64,000 nt of DNA, from the NCBI GenBank assembly GCA_000802095.1, contig JUEB01000026.1, positions 62,001-126,000 on the forward strand. Direction: 5' to 3'. Under the pieces are notes generated by a model. The model had not been told where the DNA came from. It did no database searches and worked only from the letters and a program-made list of their open reading frames with translations. Below, piece by piece: positions 8,367 through 17,840 of this stretch. Source of the stretch: Peptococcaceae bacterium BICA1-7. GTDB lineage: Bacteria; Bacillota; Desulfotomaculia; Desulfotomaculales; Desulfocucumaceae. Each line of letters starts with the position of its first letter. The stretch's first letter is position 1. The position numbers were made by a program, and so were the translations under genes.

Positions 8367-9556
8367 AATTTCACCCCCTGCACCCCGGCCACTGTTTCTA
8401 CATCCTTGTCCCCGCGGCCGGATAGGTTTACCACCACAATCTGGCTGCTACTCATTTCCCCGGCTATTCTGACCGCCCCGGCCAGTGCGTGTGAGCTCTC
8501 CAGGGCAGGAATGATGCCTTCTGTCCGGCATAGCAGATTAAAGGCCTCCAGCGCTTCGGTATCGGTCACCGAGGTGTAGTGCACCCGTCCGGAATCTTTG
8601 AGATAGCTGTGCTCCGGCCCTACACCCGGGTAGTCCAGACCGGCTGAAATGGAGTGGGCCAGCTGTATCTGTCCATCCTCATCCTGCAGTACATAGCTGA
8701 GGGAGCCATGCAGCACCCCGGGCAGTCCCGCTGTCAGTGTAGCGGCATGCTTGCCGGTATTTATTCCGTGTCCTGCCGCCTCAACACCCACTAGCCTGAC
8801 ACTATCTTCGGTGAAGGGGTAAAATATGCCCATGGAGTTGCTGCCCCCTCCCACACAGGCCACAATACAGTCCGGAAGCCTTCCCTCCAACTCAATTATC
8901 TGTTTTTTAGTCTCATCACCGATCACTCTCTGAAAGTCCCTCACCATTGCCGGGTAAGGATGGGGGCCGGCCACCGACCCAATAAGGTAATATGTGTGTT
9001 CCACATTGGCCACCCAGTCCCGCATGGCCTCATTCATGGCGTCCTTTAATGTTTTGCTGCCGGAGGAAACGGGTATTACCCGGGCTCCCAGTATTTTCAT
9101 TCTGAACACATTGAGGGACTGCCTGGCTATATCTTCCTCCCCCATGTATACATCGCACTCCATATTGAAAAGCGCGGCTGCGGTGGCTGTGGCCACACCG
9201 TGCTGGCCTGCCCCTGTTTCAGCGATAACCCTTTTTTTGTTCATTTTGCTGGCCAGCAGTATCTGGCCGATGGTGTTGTTTATTTTGTGGGCCCCGGTAT
9301 GGTTTAAATCCTCTCTTTTCAGGTAAATCCTGGCTCCTCCGCAGTGCCGGGTAAGTCTTTCGGCAAAGTATAAAACAGAGGGGCGTCCCACATATTTGCT
9401 TAGCAGTAATTGATACTCCCTGATAAATGACGGGTCTTTAACAGTAGTTTTGTACGACTCCTCCAATTCCTCCAGCGCGGGCATTAATGTCTCAGGAACG
9501 AAACGGCCGCCGTAATTTCCGAAGTAACCCCGGCTGTCCGGCAATATATTGCTCAA
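8363..9556 (-). CDS. trpB: Tryptophan synthase beta chain
   Basis: PLP enzyme condensing indole with serine. The Schiff-base lysine is Lys91 in GAHKINNT, the catalytic acid is Glu113 in AETGAGQHG, and the phosphate loop GGGSNSMG is near 235-242. It has the N-terminal TrpA-contact region ([15 protein letters not shown]) of the TrpB1 class, unlike the TrpB2 at 29315-30670. Length of 397 aa is normal. Four-base overlaps with trpF and trpA indicate coupling. Confidence 0.97.
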   Translation of the reverse strand: MSNILPDSRGYFGNYGGRFVPETLMPALEELEESYKTTVKDPSFIREYQLLLSKYVGRPSVLYFAERLTRHCGGARIYLKREDLNHTGAHKINNTIGQILLASKMNKKRVIAETGAGQHGVATATAAALFNMECDVYMGEEDIARQSLNVFRMKILGARVIPVSSGSKTLKDAMNEAMRDWVANVEHTYYLIGSVAGPHPYPAMVRDFQRVIGDETKKQIIELEGRLPDCIVACVGGGSNSMGIFYPFTEDSVRLVGVEAAGHGINTGKHAATLTAGLPGVLHGSLSYVLQDEDGQIQLAHSISAGLDYPGVGPEHSYLKDSGRVHYTSVTDTEALEAFNLLCRTEGIIPALESSHALAGAVRIAGEMSSSQIVVVNLSGRGDKDVETVAGVQGVKL

Positions 9557-10167
9557 CCTTTAGCCCTCCTAACAAATTCAATAATTTTACCCATGTCTTT
9601 TATTCCTCCGGACTCAACACCGCTGCTTACGTCCACTGCGTAAGGCCTGACCATACGGACGGCCCCGGCCACGTTTTCCGGAGTGAGGCCTCCTGCCAGT
9701 ATCAGCGGGCCGCACCTGAATCCGGCGGCCAGCCGCCAGTCGAAGGTTTTTCCGGTGCCTCCCTTAAGTCCCGGCACCGAAGTATCCAGAAGATAGGCGT
9801 CCACCTTGTACAGACCTGCTTTTTCAAGGTCTTCGGGACAGGCCACTGAAAAAGCTTTGATAACTCTATATTTTAAGGACCTGCAGAATTCCGGGGGCTC
9901 CCCGCCGTGCAGCTGTATGGTGTCAATCCCGGTAAATTCCGCTATCCGGCATATTTCATCATAGGACTGGTTGACGAACACCCCTACCCTGGCTATGAAG
10001 GGGGGTAATGTTGAAATAATTTCCCTGGCCTTTTCGGGACTGACTTCTCTTTTACTTTCGGTAAATATAAAGCCAAGGGCGTCAGCTCCAGCGGCGGCAG
10101 CGCAGAGGGCGGTGTCGGTATCTCTTATGCCGCATATCTTAACTTTTACCTGTCCTGCCTCTCCCAT
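9553..10167 (-). CDS. trpF: Phosphoribosylanthranilate isomerase
   Basis: Amadori rearrangement of phosphoribosylanthranilate to CdRP. The conserved start VKVKICGI carries the catalytic Cys, and the C-terminal part has [10 protein letters not shown] and DVSSGVES, the phosphate-binding loops. ATG at 10165-10167 was chosen because GGGAG lies 8 nt upstream; an in-frame GTG 9 nt earlier overlaps that site. Gap to the trpC stop is 2 nt. Confidence 0.95.
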   Translation of the reverse strand: MGEAGQVKVKICGIRDTDTALCAAAAGADALGFIFTESKREVSPEKAREIISTLPPFIARVGVFVNQSYDEICRIAEFTGIDTIQLHGGEPPEFCRSLKYRVIKAFSVACPEDLEKAGLYKVDAYLLDTSVPGLKGGTGKTFDWRLAAGFRCGPLILAGGLTPENVAGAVRMVRPYAVDVSSGVESGGIKDMGKIIEFVRRAKG

Positions 10168-10169
10168 GG

Positions 10170-10955
10170 TCACCACTCCCGCCCTGACAGCTCTCTGACT
10201 TTAGCGGCCATATCCTCCGCCGCCATGATGGCCTCACCCACCAGCACGGCATCTACCCCGGCGGAGCCAAGAATTTTAATGTCCTCGCCGGACTTTATTC
10301 CGCTTTCACTGACCACCACGGCATCACAGTCTCCCATTTTCCGGCGCAGCCTTAGGGTGGTGCTGATGTCGGTTACAAAAGTTTTCAGATCACGGTTATT
10401 TATGCCTATTATACCTGCACCGGCCTTGACGGCCCACTCCAGCTCGCCCTCGTCATGAACCTCCACCAGCGCCTCCATGCCGGCCTCAGAGACCGTTTTC
10501 ATAAGGCTCCCCAGCCGGTCCGGGGACAGGGCCGAGCAGATCAGAAGAACGGCGTCGGCCCCCAGCACCCTGGCCTGGTAGATTTGAACAGGATCAATAA
10601 TGAAATCCTTTCTTAACAGGGGAAGATCTGTTTTATCCCTGGCTAGTGCCAGATACCCGGGATCACCGGAAAAAAATTTCTGATCTGTCAGCACTGATAT
10701 GGCATCGGCCCCGTTCCTGTCATAAATGCCGGCTATCCCGGCCGGGCTGAAATGCTCCCGGATAACCCCTCTGGAGGGTGAGGCCGCCTTTATTTCCGCC
10801 AGCAGCGATACCCTCCCTCTGTTCCTGAGAGCTGCGGAGAGAGACCTTGCTCTGGGCAGGGAGGAAATTGTTTTACTGGCTAAGTCAAGGTTAAAAATTT
10901 TTTTTAGATGCTCAACTTCCAGTTTTTTATGTTCCAGTATTCTTTCAAGAATCAC
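10170..10955 (-). CDS. trpC: Indole-3-glycerol phosphate synthase
   Basis: Ring closure and decarboxylation of CdRP to indole-3-glycerol phosphate. Motifs: SLLAEIKAASPSRG (catalytic Lys), LRKDFII, and GINNRDLKTF. 261 aa, monofunctional as in other Firmicutes. Its ATG overlaps the trpD stop by 4 nt. Confidence 0.96.
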   Translation of the reverse strand: MILERILEHKKLEVEHLKKIFNLDLASKTISSLPRARSLSAALRNRGRVSLLAEIKAASPSRGVIREHFSPAGIAGIYDRNGADAISVLTDQKFFSGDPGYLALARDKTDLPLLRKDFIIDPVQIYQARVLGADAVLLICSALSPDRLGSLMKTVSEAGMEALVEVHDEGELEWAVKAGAGIIGINNRDLKTFVTDISTTLRLRRKMGDCDAVVVSESGIKSGEDIKILGSAGVDAVLVGEAIMAAEDMAAKVRELSGREW

Positions 10956-12001
10956 GATATCGCCTTCCTGACGGCTGCTTTCGATGTAAAATCAGACAGC
11001 TCCTTGAGTTTTTTCAGCGCTTCGCCGCTGTCGATGCCCTGCCGGGCAATTTTTAAGGCTTCGTCAATGGTGGCAGCATTTTCAGAGGCCACCAGTGCCA
11101 GGGCGGCGTTCAATAGCACGGCATCCCTTTGGGGCCCTTTTTCTCCGGACAGTATGCTGTTTATTATGGAAGCATTTTCCTGGGGGGACCCCCCCTTAAG
11201 GCTATCCAGTGGAGCCCTTTTTATTCCCAGTTCCAGGGGGTCCAGCTCAAAGCTATGCACCTTTCCCCCGGATACATGGCAGACCTGGGCTGGTCCTACC
11301 GGGGTGATCTCGTCGGTCCCCCCGGCCCCGTGCAGCACAAAGGCCCCTTTGGTGCCCAGCCTGGCCAGAACACCGGCCAGCTTGGGCACCAGGTCACTGC
11401 TGTATACTCCCAGCACCTGGGCGTTGGCCCCGGCGGGATTGGTCAGCGGGCCCAGCACGTTAAACACCGTTCTAACTCCTATCTCCCTGCGGGGACCGGC
11501 TGCGTGCTTCATGGCCCCGTGCAGCGACGGGGCGAAAAGAAAAGCTATCCCTATCCGGTCCAGGCACTCTTCTTTTTGATTCGGGGTAAGGCCAATGTTT
11601 ATGCCCAGGGACTCCAGAACATCGGCCGATCCGCAGCGGCTGGAAACAGAACGGTTGCCGTGTTTGGCCACTGGAATGCCGCAACCGGCCACCACCAGCG
11701 CTGCCGCCGTGGAGATGTTGAAGGTGTTGACCCCGTCTCCCCCTGTGCCGCAGGTATCCACCACTGTTTCATGGCGGGTGCGGATTGGTGTGGCCTTGCT
11801 CCTCATTACCCTGGCAAAGCCGGTTATCTCCTCAACTGTTTCTCCCTTCAGGCGCAGGGCTATCAGAAGGGCGGCAATCTGGGCCGGGCTGGCCTCCCCC
11901 TCCATAACAATATCCATTACCTCCCCGGCCTGGTTTTCATCAAGGTGAAGGCCTGCCACCGCCTTATGTATAGCCTCTCTGATAAGATCGGTTTTTTCCA
12001 T
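10952..12001 (-). CDS. trpD: Anthranilate phosphoribosyltransferase
   Basis: Transfers phosphoribosyl from PRPP to anthranilate. DTCGTGGDG, the PRPP pyrophosphate loop, and NISTAAALV are present, as are KHGNRSVSS and the DE metal pair (TDE) near 220. ATG at 11999-12001 (MEKTDL) with GGGAGG 9 nt upstream was preferred to an in-frame start 45 nt earlier inside trpG. One base separates it from the trpG stop. Confidence 0.96.
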   Translation of the reverse strand: MEKTDLIREAIHKAVAGLHLDENQAGEVMDIVMEGEASPAQIAALLIALRLKGETVEEITGFARVMRSKATPIRTRHETVVDTCGTGGDGVNTFNISTAAALVVAGCGIPVAKHGNRSVSSRCGSADVLESLGINIGLTPNQKEECLDRIGIAFLFAPSLHGAMKHAAGPRREIGVRTVFNVLGPLTNPAGANAQVLGVYSSDLVPKLAGVLARLGTKGAFVLHGAGGTDEITPVGPAQVCHVSGGKVHSFELDPLELGIKRAPLDSLKGGSPQENASIINSILSGEKGPQRDAVLLNAALALVASENAATIDEALKIARQGIDSGEALKKLKELSDFTSKAAVRKAIS

Positions 12002-12002
12002 A

Positions 12003-12599
12003 TCAGACAACCTCCCTGAAATTATTAACCTTGCTGCAGCCATCAAGAAAATTTCTTAGAATTGTATAGCCGTGGTCGGTCAGTATAGACTCGGGGTGGA
12101 ACTGCACCCCCTCCACACCGATAAGCCGGTGACGGATACCCATTATTTCTCCCTCTTCGGTCCAGGCGCTTATTTCCAGACATTCCGGAAGGCTATGGCG
12201 CTCCACCACCAGGGAGTGGTATCTGATGGCTGTGAAGGGAGTGGGAATGCCACTGAAAACCCCTCTTCCATCATGGTGAATTAGAGACTGTTTGCCGTGC
12301 ATCACCTTTTGGGCCCTGACCACGGCCCCGCCGAAAACGCTTCCTATGGCCTGGTGTCCCAGGCAGACGCCCAGTATAGGTATACAGCCTGCAAAACTCC
12401 GGATTGCCTCGCTGGTAATTCCGGCGCCCTCGGGCCTCCCCGGGCCGGGTGACAGGACAATTCCTTCAGGCCTGGCTGCTTTGATATCATTAAGTGTCAG
12501 GGCGTCATTTCTTTTTACCTGCACCTCTGCGCCCAGCTCGGCAAAATACTGGGCCAGGTTGTAGGTAAAGGAGTCGTAATTGTCAATAATTAGCAGCAT
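12003..12599 (-). CDS. trpG: Anthranilate synthase component II (glutamine amidotransferase)
   Basis: Supplies ammonia from glutamine to TrpE. Class I triad: Cys79 in GVCLGHQ and the His/Glu of FHPES near the C-terminus; LSPGPGRP is also present. ATG at 12597-12599 ([11 protein letters not shown]) follows AGGAGG and overlaps the trpE end by 17 nt. A separate trpG inside the trp operon, not fused to trpD, is seen here. In some Bacilli one amidotransferase serves both folate and Trp; a second copy outside the window cannot be excluded. Confidence 0.95.
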   Translation of the reverse strand: MLLIIDNYDSFTYNLAQYFAELGAEVQVKRNDALTLNDIKAARPEGIVLSPGPGRPEGAGITSEAIRSFAGCIPILGVCLGHQAIGSVFGGAVVRAQKVMHGKQSLIHHDGRGVFSGIPTPFTAIRYHSLVVERHSLPECLEISAWTEEGEIMGIRHRLIGVEGVQFHPESILTDHGYTILRNFLDGCSKVNNFREVV

Positions 12600-14064
12600 G
12601 GCTGTCATCCTCCTCATCAAGGGTTCTCAAGAGGGCCAGGGCCTTGTTTTCGGTTTCCTCAAACTCCCTGTCCGGGTCGGAGTCTGCCACAATTCCGGCC
12701 CCCACCTGAACAGAGGCCCTGTTTCCCTGGAATACTATGGTGCGAATGGCAATGGCGGTGTCCAGTGTGCCATTAAAGCCGATATACCCCACCGCCCCGG
12801 CGTAGGGTCCCCTGCGGGAGGGCTCCAGCTCCTCAATTATCTCCATGGCCCTGACCTTGGGCGCCCCGGATACTGTGCCGGCCGGAAAGCAGGCCTTGAG
12901 TACGTCCAGTCCCTTTATACCTTCCTGCAGATCCCCCTTTACCGAGGACACCAGATGCATAACGTGGGAGTATCGCTCTACTTCCATAAACTGAGTCACC
13001 TTGACGGTGCCGGGCCGGCTTACCCTGCCCAGGTCATTTCTGCCGAGATCCACCAGCATTACATGCTCGGCCCTTTCCTTTATATCATCAAGGAGGTCGG
13101 CTGCCAGATCCATATCTTCCTGCCTGTCTGAGCCCCGGGGCCTTGTTCCGGCGATAGGCCTTGTCTCAACGCTGTTATCCTCTACCCGGACCAGCATTTC
13201 CGGTGATGAGCCGGCTATCACCACATCTCCCATATTGATATAGTAAAGGTATGGGGAGGGGTTATTTCTCCTTAGCCTGCGATATACCCTGAAGGGATTT
13301 CCCTTAAAGTCAAGGTCTATTCTTCTGGAGAGGACTACCTGGAGTATGTCTCCGGCCATAATGTATTCCCTGGCTTTTTTTACCCTGTCCGTAAATTCTG
13401 TCCTGGAAAGGCTCGACCTTGCCGCCCTGCCCCGGGCTCCTGTCGGGGGGGTCAATCCCAGTGGGGCCTGGCCCTCGTTTATCCGCTGCAGTATTTCTTT
13501 TATAGCAGCTATGGCCCTGGCATATTCTTCAGACACACCCCTGCCCGGGCTGGTGTTTACCACAATCCTCAGGGTGTGCTTTAAATGGTCAATGATAATG
13601 GTTATGCCCGGCACCATCAGCATGCAGTCCGGAGCGCCGGCACTCTCCAGGCTGTAGTCCGGCAGCCTTTCTATGCCCCTTACTATGTCATAGCCCATAT
13701 AGCCTACGGCCCCGCTGTAAAACCTGGGCATTTTGTCCAGCACCGGTGAGCTGTAACCCTCCAGCAGCCTTTCTATAGCGTGTAAGGGATTGCCTGAAAA
13801 CAGCTCTACCCCGCCTTCTTTCTCAATTGTGGTGGTATTCCCCCGGGAGGTGAGCAGCGCCTCGGGATCAATTCCTATAATGGAATACCTTCCTATGGTG
13901 TCTGCTCCCTCAGCGCTCTCCAGCAGGAAGGACTTTTTCCCCCGGGAAACCTTGGCGTAAACGGTTATGGGTGTTTCAGTGTCTGAAGGCCACTCCACGC
14001 TGACAGGCACTGTACTGTACAGTCGGGACAGCTCAAGATATGTTTTTTCATCAGGATAATACAT
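12583..14064 (-). CDS. trpE: Anthranilate synthase component I
   Basis: Converts chorismate to anthranilate with TrpG. The tryptophan-feedback motif LLES is at 47-50. C-terminal chorismate-binding motifs include [30 protein letters not shown] and GTVSGAPK. 493 aa is typical. The ATG follows a GGGGAGG site 9 nt away and lies 21 nt after an attenuator hairpin, so it is the first gene controlled by the (G/U)AG leader. Confidence 0.96.
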   Translation of the reverse strand: MYYPDEKTYLELSRLYSTVPVSVEWPSDTETPITVYAKVSRGKKSFLLESAEGADTIGRYSIIGIDPEALLTSRGNTTTIEKEGGVELFSGNPLHAIERLLEGYSSPVLDKMPRFYSGAVGYMGYDIVRGIERLPDYSLESAGAPDCMLMVPGITIIIDHLKHTLRIVVNTSPGRGVSEEYARAIAAIKEILQRINEGQAPLGLTPPTGARGRAARSSLSRTEFTDRVKKAREYIMAGDILQVVLSRRIDLDFKGNPFRVYRRLRRNNPSPYLYYINMGDVVIAGSSPEMLVRVEDNSVETRPIAGTRPRGSDRQEDMDLAADLLDDIKERAEHVMLVDLGRNDLGRVSRPGTVKVTQFMEVERYSHVMHLVSSVKGDLQEGIKGLDVLKACFPAGTVSGAPKVRAMEIIEELEPSRRGPYAGAVGYIGFNGTLDTAIAIRTIVFQGNRASVQVGAGIVADSDPDREFEETENKALALLRTLDEEDDSHAANY

Positions 14065-14084
14065 GCGGTATACCTCCCCAACAC

Positions 14085-14114
14085 AAAAAGCCGGTACTCA
14101 AATGAGTACCGGCT
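14085..14114 (-). terminator. trp operon attenuator terminator
   Basis: Perfect 12-bp stem AGCCGGTACTCA / TGAGTACCGGCT with a 2-nt connector, followed on the minus strand by TTTTTGTG. It ends 21 nt before trpE and after a promoter, so it is a leader terminator and not the end of an upstream gene. Confidence 0.85.
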
Positions 14115-14142
14115 GTTAACGCAAAAATAGCAAACTTAACAG
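14113..14142 (-). promoter_or_regulatory. Candidate trp antiterminator stem
   Basis: CTGTTAA (14136-14142) pairs with TTAACAG (14113-14119); three further pairs (ACC with GGT) could extend into the terminator's 5' arm across a small internal loop. It overlaps that arm and starts just after the (G/U)AG array, as in the Bacillus subtilis trp leader where TRAP binding prevents antitermination. Confidence 0.55.
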
Positions 14143-14147
14143 TGGTT

Positions 14148-14200
14148 TTCACCTCAGCTCCGCTCATCTCAGCTATTCTATTCTCATCTCAGCTATGCTA
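14148..14200 (-). promoter_or_regulatory. TRAP-type binding array: ten (G/U)AG triplets
   Basis: On the minus strand, ten triplets (TAG or GAG) are spaced by exactly 2 nt. Their 5' bases are at 14200, 14195, 14190, 14185, 14180, 14175, 14170, 14165, 14160 and 14155, and a degenerate GAA follows at 14150. TRAP (MtrB) 11-mers bind about eleven (G/U)AG repeats with 2-3 nt spacers in trp leaders. The array, antiterminator and terminator order matches that mechanism. No mtrB was recognised in the window; a HutP-family gene lies 2 kb upstream. Confidence 0.8.
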
Positions 14201-14207
14201 AATATAA

Positions 14208-14236
14208 ATCTATCACAATGATATAACGGGTGTCAA
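14208..14236 (-). promoter_or_regulatory. Promoter of the trp operon
   Basis: -35 TTGACA (14231-14236, perfect consensus), 17-bp spacer, -10 ATAGAT (14208-14213). Transcription would start near 14201, immediately before the first triplet of the array. The -10 is poor, so the confidence rests on the -35 and position. Confidence 0.6.
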
Positions 14237-14254
14237 TATAACCGGATAATTAAT

Positions 14255-15679
14255 TTACCGGTTATATTGTTGCAGCTTTTCGCCTAACATCCGGTAAGCC
14301 CTGTCAAATCCAGGCCAGTCATTGCCCTCACTGAGCGCCCTGCTCAGCTCCAGAAGACCTCTGTCCGGACTTCCGCCCTCAAAGTAGCACCTGGCCAGGG
14401 CCAGCCGAAGCTCGGGCCACACCGGTCCCGGGGAGGAGTCCAGGGCTGACTGAAGCAGAGGAAAGGCATCGGAACATTTGTTAATTTCCACCAGCGCCAG
14501 GCCCCTCATTCCCTGGAAGGTCTGGCTGGAGGGGTAGCTCTGGGGCAGGCGCATGCCGTCCAGAGAATATTTAATGGCCTGATCGAAGTTTCCGGATTTT
14601 AAGAAGGCCTCAGCTTTCCGGTAATACAGCGCCCGGGCCGGAGAGGCTCCTGCCGGCTGGCTGCTGTAATACTCCAATACCTTTTGATAGTAGCCGGGGC
14701 AGATCTCCATAGGGATTAACCTGCTGCCGTTCCACTTTAATATAGTTACGCTGTAGGTGTCTCCCTGGTCTTTCTGCCACAGGGCCAGTTCATTGCAGCC
14801 GTCGGCGTCAAGGTCGGCAATCTCTATTTTATGGTAAAGGCCTGTAAACAAAACATCCAGGCCGTCTTCCTCCAGTGAGTAAACCTCCAGGAAAGACCCC
14901 AGAGGGTCGCCCAAATCCCATCCGGACAACAGAAAAGGCTTGCTTCCCCCGAAGCTGTCAGTCCCCAAAAAGTCCGGGGCAAAGGGTTCATCCTTTTGCC
15001 AAATCCTCCTGTACTGGCCTTCAGTGCCGTTATAAAGTAAAAGGCCGTACTTATTGCCAACTCCCTTGTAAAAAGAGGCATATTCCACATTTCCGTCCCC
15101 GTCAAGGTCGGCCTTTGTGGGCTTAAGCGTATCTGTAGAGCTGCCTGACTGTGGCGCGTCCACAAAATCTGCCCCCCTGGGAAGAAAATCCTCAATAGTA
15201 TCGGTGGGGTCCCCCGGAGAAATTTTTATGTAGCAATTATAATTAAGGCTGATTGAGTTTCCGTCACCGGAAGATATGCTGTAGCCAAGGCAGGATGCCG
15301 AAAATTTAAAGGGTATGTATATAGTGCCGTCCACCTCGGCAGGGGCGGGTGAAACTGTGGCTGTCCGGCCGTTTATATTTGCCCCGGGGCTGCCTATGAC
15401 AAGGTCCAGGCGGCGGGCTCCTTTGAACAATGATATGGCGCCCGAACCAGGGTATGTTCTATAGGTGCAGCCTGTTATCATGGAAAAATCGCACAGGGCC
15501 AGATATATATCTGATCCGGCCGGTCTGGAGGGGTACAGAAGTAAAAAGCTCTTTCCGTTGACATTTATGGTGTTGCCGTCCCCGGCATTGGCCCCGGGGT
15601 TTATTTCAGCCGCAGGTGCGGCTGTGGTGAATAAAAGAATAAAAACCAATGAAATAAATGATAATATTTTTACCCGCAA
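14255..15679 (-). CDS. Secreted protein with copper-amine-oxidase-N-like domain, VCBS/FG-GAP-like segment and TPR-like tail
   Basis: Function unknown. TTG start at 15677-15679 with GGGAG 9 nt upstream gives a clean signal peptide ending near TTAAPA. Residues about 25-150 resemble the copper amine oxidase N-terminal domain found in Firmicute wall proteins. DLDGDGNVE and IADLDADGCNE are calcium-binding VCBS/FG-GAP-like loops. The last 120 residues look helical with TPR-like spacing. The stop codon lies within an 11-bp inverted repeat (14235-14268) that may weaken read-through into the trp leader. It follows aroH by 41 nt, but no link to aromatic metabolism is evident. Confidence 0.7.
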   Translation of the reverse strand: MRVKILSFISLVFILLFTTAAPAAEINPGANAGDGNTINVNGKSFLLLYPSRPAGSDIYLALCDFSMITGCTYRTYPGSGAISLFKGARRLDLVIGSPGANINGRTATVSPAPAEVDGTIYIPFKFSASCLGYSISSGDGNSISLNYNCYIKISPGDPTDTIEDFLPRGADFVDAPQSGSSTDTLKPTKADLDGDGNVEYASFYKGVGNKYGLLLYNGTEGQYRRIWQKDEPFAPDFLGTDSFGGSKPFLLSGWDLGDPLGSFLEVYSLEEDGLDVLFTGLYHKIEIADLDADGCNELALWQKDQGDTYSVTILKWNGSRLIPMEICPGYYQKVLEYYSSQPAGASPARALYYRKAEAFLKSGNFDQAIKYSLDGMRLPQSYPSSQTFQGMRGLALVEINKCSDAFPLLQSALDSSPGPVWPELRLALARCYFEGGSPDRGLLELSRALSEGNDWPGFDRAYRMLGEKLQQYNR

Positions 15680-15720
15680 ATTAAAACACTCCCGGAGGTC
15701 AAATATCTTTATCAATTATG

Positions 15721-16098
15721 CTACTGGGGCAAAAGGTCTTTTCTTAGCACTGTGGCCCCCTTTAGGTAGATATGTTTTAACTCCTTCTGGGTTTTATCCG
15801 TGTTAACAATGACCATAACCCTGATGCATTTGCCCAGCCTTCCGGGTACGGGTATTTCGTTGCCGCAAAGCATGGGGACATGGTTCCACCCCATGAATTC
15901 CCGGGCCGCTGTGGCTGGAAATTCGGCGTCCAGGTCGGCTGTAACTGTAAAAAAGGCCGCTGCTATGTCTTCAGTGTCTATGCTGTTCTCGCTGACCAAT
16001 TGGCTTAGAAGCTCCCTTGTGGCCTCAAGTATTTCTGCAGAATTATTATTATCCACGGTAATTGCTCCCCGCAATCCCCTGGAACACCATTTACCCAT
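15721..16098 (-). CDS. aroH: Chorismate mutase, AroH class
   Basis: Claisen rearrangement of chorismate to prephenate. 125 aa with the trimeric AroH signature: RGAITVDNN at 9-17, ATRELL, FFTVTADLDAEFPA in the middle and CIRVMVIVNT near 91-100 (the active-site Arg). Its ATG overlaps the stop of the HutP-family gene. Bacillus also keeps aroH near trp genes. With TyrA downstream it feeds the tyrosine/phenylalanine branch. Confidence 0.94.
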   Translation of the reverse strand: MGKWCSRGLRGAITVDNNNSAEILEATRELLSQLVSENSIDTEDIAAAFFTVTADLDAEFPATAAREFMGWNHVPMLCGNEIPVPGRLGKCIRVMVIVNTDKTQKELKHIYLKGATVLRKDLLPQ

Positions 16099-16532
16099 TA
16101 TATTACCTCCTGTGAAGACGAAACAGCCCGGTGGCCAAGTCCTACTGCCACCTCATCAAGATGGAGCAGCCCAACCCCAAAGAAAACCGCCACACTGATG
16201 TGGTCTTTATGGCGGGCTATACCTATCTTGCCGCCAATATTAAGGCCCAGTGCCTTGGGCATCACCTGTGACAGGGCTTCCCTGGTGGCTCCGGCCACCG
16301 CCCCCTCATCGGCGTGCACATCTCTAATCACGCCTTCTCTTTTGGCTGCTACCACAGCCCTTTCAGTTATTTTGCTTACAGACGAAATAAAGTCTCCCCC
16401 GTAATCCACGGCAGCCGCCTTTATTCCGCTCCTGGCGTACCTTGAAATAAGCTCCCTTTCATAGGATCTTTCCTCGGAAAGAGCCATTTCCAGAGCTACC
16501 TTGGCCACCAGCCTGCTTCCCTGGAAAACCAA
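16098..16532 (-). CDS. HutP-family RNA-binding regulator
   Basis: Resembles HutP, the histidine- and Mg-dependent antiterminator that binds NAG triplets in the hut leader of Bacillus. Seen: a central helix with ITERAVVAAKREGVI and a C-terminal GLNIGGKIGIARH, SVAVFFGVGLLHLDEVAVGLGHRAV, the usual family core. TTG at 16530-16532 with GGGAGG 8 nt upstream was chosen; an in-frame GTG 9 nt earlier overlaps the site. No hut genes are nearby. It is coupled to aroH and sits 2 kb upstream of a trp leader full of NAG triplets, so its ligand or RNA target may be tied to aromatic amino acids (inference). Confidence 0.78.
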   Translation of the reverse strand: MVFQGSRLVAKVALEMALSEERSYERELISRYARSGIKAAAVDYGGDFISSVSKITERAVVAAKREGVIRDVHADEGAVAGATREALSQVMPKALGLNIGGKIGIARHKDHISVAVFFGVGLLHLDEVAVGLGHRAVSSSQEVI

Positions 16533-16570
16533 GCAAGCCACCTCCCTTATGCTTGAGCGTATTACTTATG

Positions 16571-16759
16571 GGTCAGGAGACAGGAGACAGGAGTTTTGCA
16601 TGTTGTGCCCTGGAGCTAAAACCCCGTAATCTCTGCTACATATAAGGAATGCCGGGAATTCTGTCTCCTGTCTCCCGACCCTTGATCCAATCTTATAAGC
16701 AGTCTCCCGACCATGGAACCATTCTTATGAGCAGTTTATATGAGCAGTCTCCTGACCTG
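16571..16759 (-). repeat. Gene-end repeat locus
   Basis: On the minus strand it follows the 16827-17258 gene. Several GGTCGGGAGAC / GGTCAGGAGAC copies alternate with GCTTATAAG-type segments, and inverted copies lie at the far end (GGTCAGGAGACAGGAG at 16571), able to pair with the near ones. The 16533-16826 gap holds nothing else recognisable. Confidence 0.7.
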
Positions 16760-16826
16760 TAAAGCACTCAGCATTAGCTAATTATATTTCAGCGTCCGGC
16801 AAAAAACAATACCGTTTGGCCCACGG

Positions 16827-17258
16827 TCAGTCAGGAGCGACGACATTGCTCAGGCTGGCTACATTGCCGTTTAAGAGGATGGTCTCTCCGCTGCGGGGCC
16901 GGGTAACAGCTTCCGGGACGTTAAGCACCTCAACCGTTAGCGGCTCTTTGTAAAAGGTGCCGTCTATGGCTATGCTGTCGCCATCGCGCACTGGAACGGT
17001 CACATACCGGTTTAGAAAAGATCCCCTGATCTCATTGTTTACAAGCACCTTTAAGTAGGGCAGCAGGGAGTAGTTATGAAGGTAAAGGGTAATCACCTGC
17101 TCATCTCCGCTGAATTCCCAGGCCTTCCCGGAGGCCGGGGCAGCATCAGGGCTGCTTTTGTATTGACCCGGGCCCCCCAGCAGGTGCAGGGACAGAAATA
17201 TTATTGCCAGAGAAAGTATAAGACTGGCAGCTGCTGATTCAAATCTTATTTTGGACAT
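16827..17258 (-). CDS. Hypothetical membrane-anchored protein
   Basis: Not recognised. 143 aa with one N-terminal hydrophobic helix (about residues 10-28) and an outside domain rich in beta-strand pattern, without cysteines. ATG follows GGGGGG at 6 nt. It is the last gene before a gene-end repeat and follows the 17327-17773 gene by about 70 nt, possibly one transcript. Confidence 0.6.
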   Translation of the reverse strand: MSKIRFESAAASLILSLAIIFLSLHLLGGPGQYKSSPDAAPASGKAWEFSGDEQVITLYLHNYSLLPYLKVLVNNEIRGSFLNRYVTVPVRDGDSIAIDGTFYKEPLTVEVLNVPEAVTRPRSGETILLNGNVASLSNVVAPD

Positions 17259-17326
17259 AAAAAACCCCCCTTATTATCCTGTTTAAAAATATGCCTCAAC
17301 AGGAAATTTTATCCGGGGGTTTTTGT

Positions 17327-17773
17327 TTATTTCAGGTTGTACTTTCTCTCCATATGATTTCGGTAGCCCTTTATTTCTTCGGCCACCCTGAATAGCATCC
17401 TTTCAATCTCAATTCTGTCCAGACTGATACTCTGGGGTGACACAATTTCCACCTTACGGAAATCTTCCCTGGCTACCAGCTTTAAGAGGTCCTCCGCAGA
17501 ATCTGCCGCCACATCCAGTATGACCGGGGCGTAAGCTGACTCAGTATTGTTCAAATCGTCAAATACAGTGTAGACCTCCGTGCCTATGTCTATATCCAGT
17601 ATGTTTATCCCCTGCAGGGGTATGTTTCTGAACATGGCCACATTCTGTTCTCTGGCCTCCTCAGCCATCCTCTCGACGGATTTTCCCCCAAAAAAAAATT
17701 TACCGGGTTTTGCGTTTCCTTTAAAGTCTATTCTTAATTTAGCCCTTATAACTTTATCGGGAGAACCATTCAA
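17327..17773 (-). CDS. Hypothetical cytoplasmic protein
   Basis: Not recognised. About 148 aa, charged, no signal or membrane segment. It contains KFFFGGKSVERMAEEAR and ends in a basic helix. TTG at 17771-17773 with AGGGGGT 6 nt upstream is preferred; an ATG 27 nt earlier has no ribosome site. It lies between a zinc-ribbon gene and a membrane protein, all on the minus strand. Confidence 0.6.
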   Translation of the reverse strand: MNGSPDKVIRAKLRIDFKGNAKPGKFFFGGKSVERMAEEAREQNVAMFRNIPLQGINILDIDIGTEVYTVFDDLNNTESAYAPVILDVAADSAEDLLKLVAREDFRKVEIVSPQSISLDRIEIERMLFRVAEEIKGYRNHMERKYNLK

Positions 17774-17840
17774 ATCGCCACCCCCTGTCCTATTGCGCAT
17801 TATTTATCTTCTATTTTGTTTTAAAAAATCCTGCTTATTT

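Noticed and set aside
14235-14268. Strong terminator between the secreted protein gene and the trp leader
   Set aside because: An 11-bp inverted repeat exists but lacks a T-run and overlaps the stop codon and -35; left as a note.
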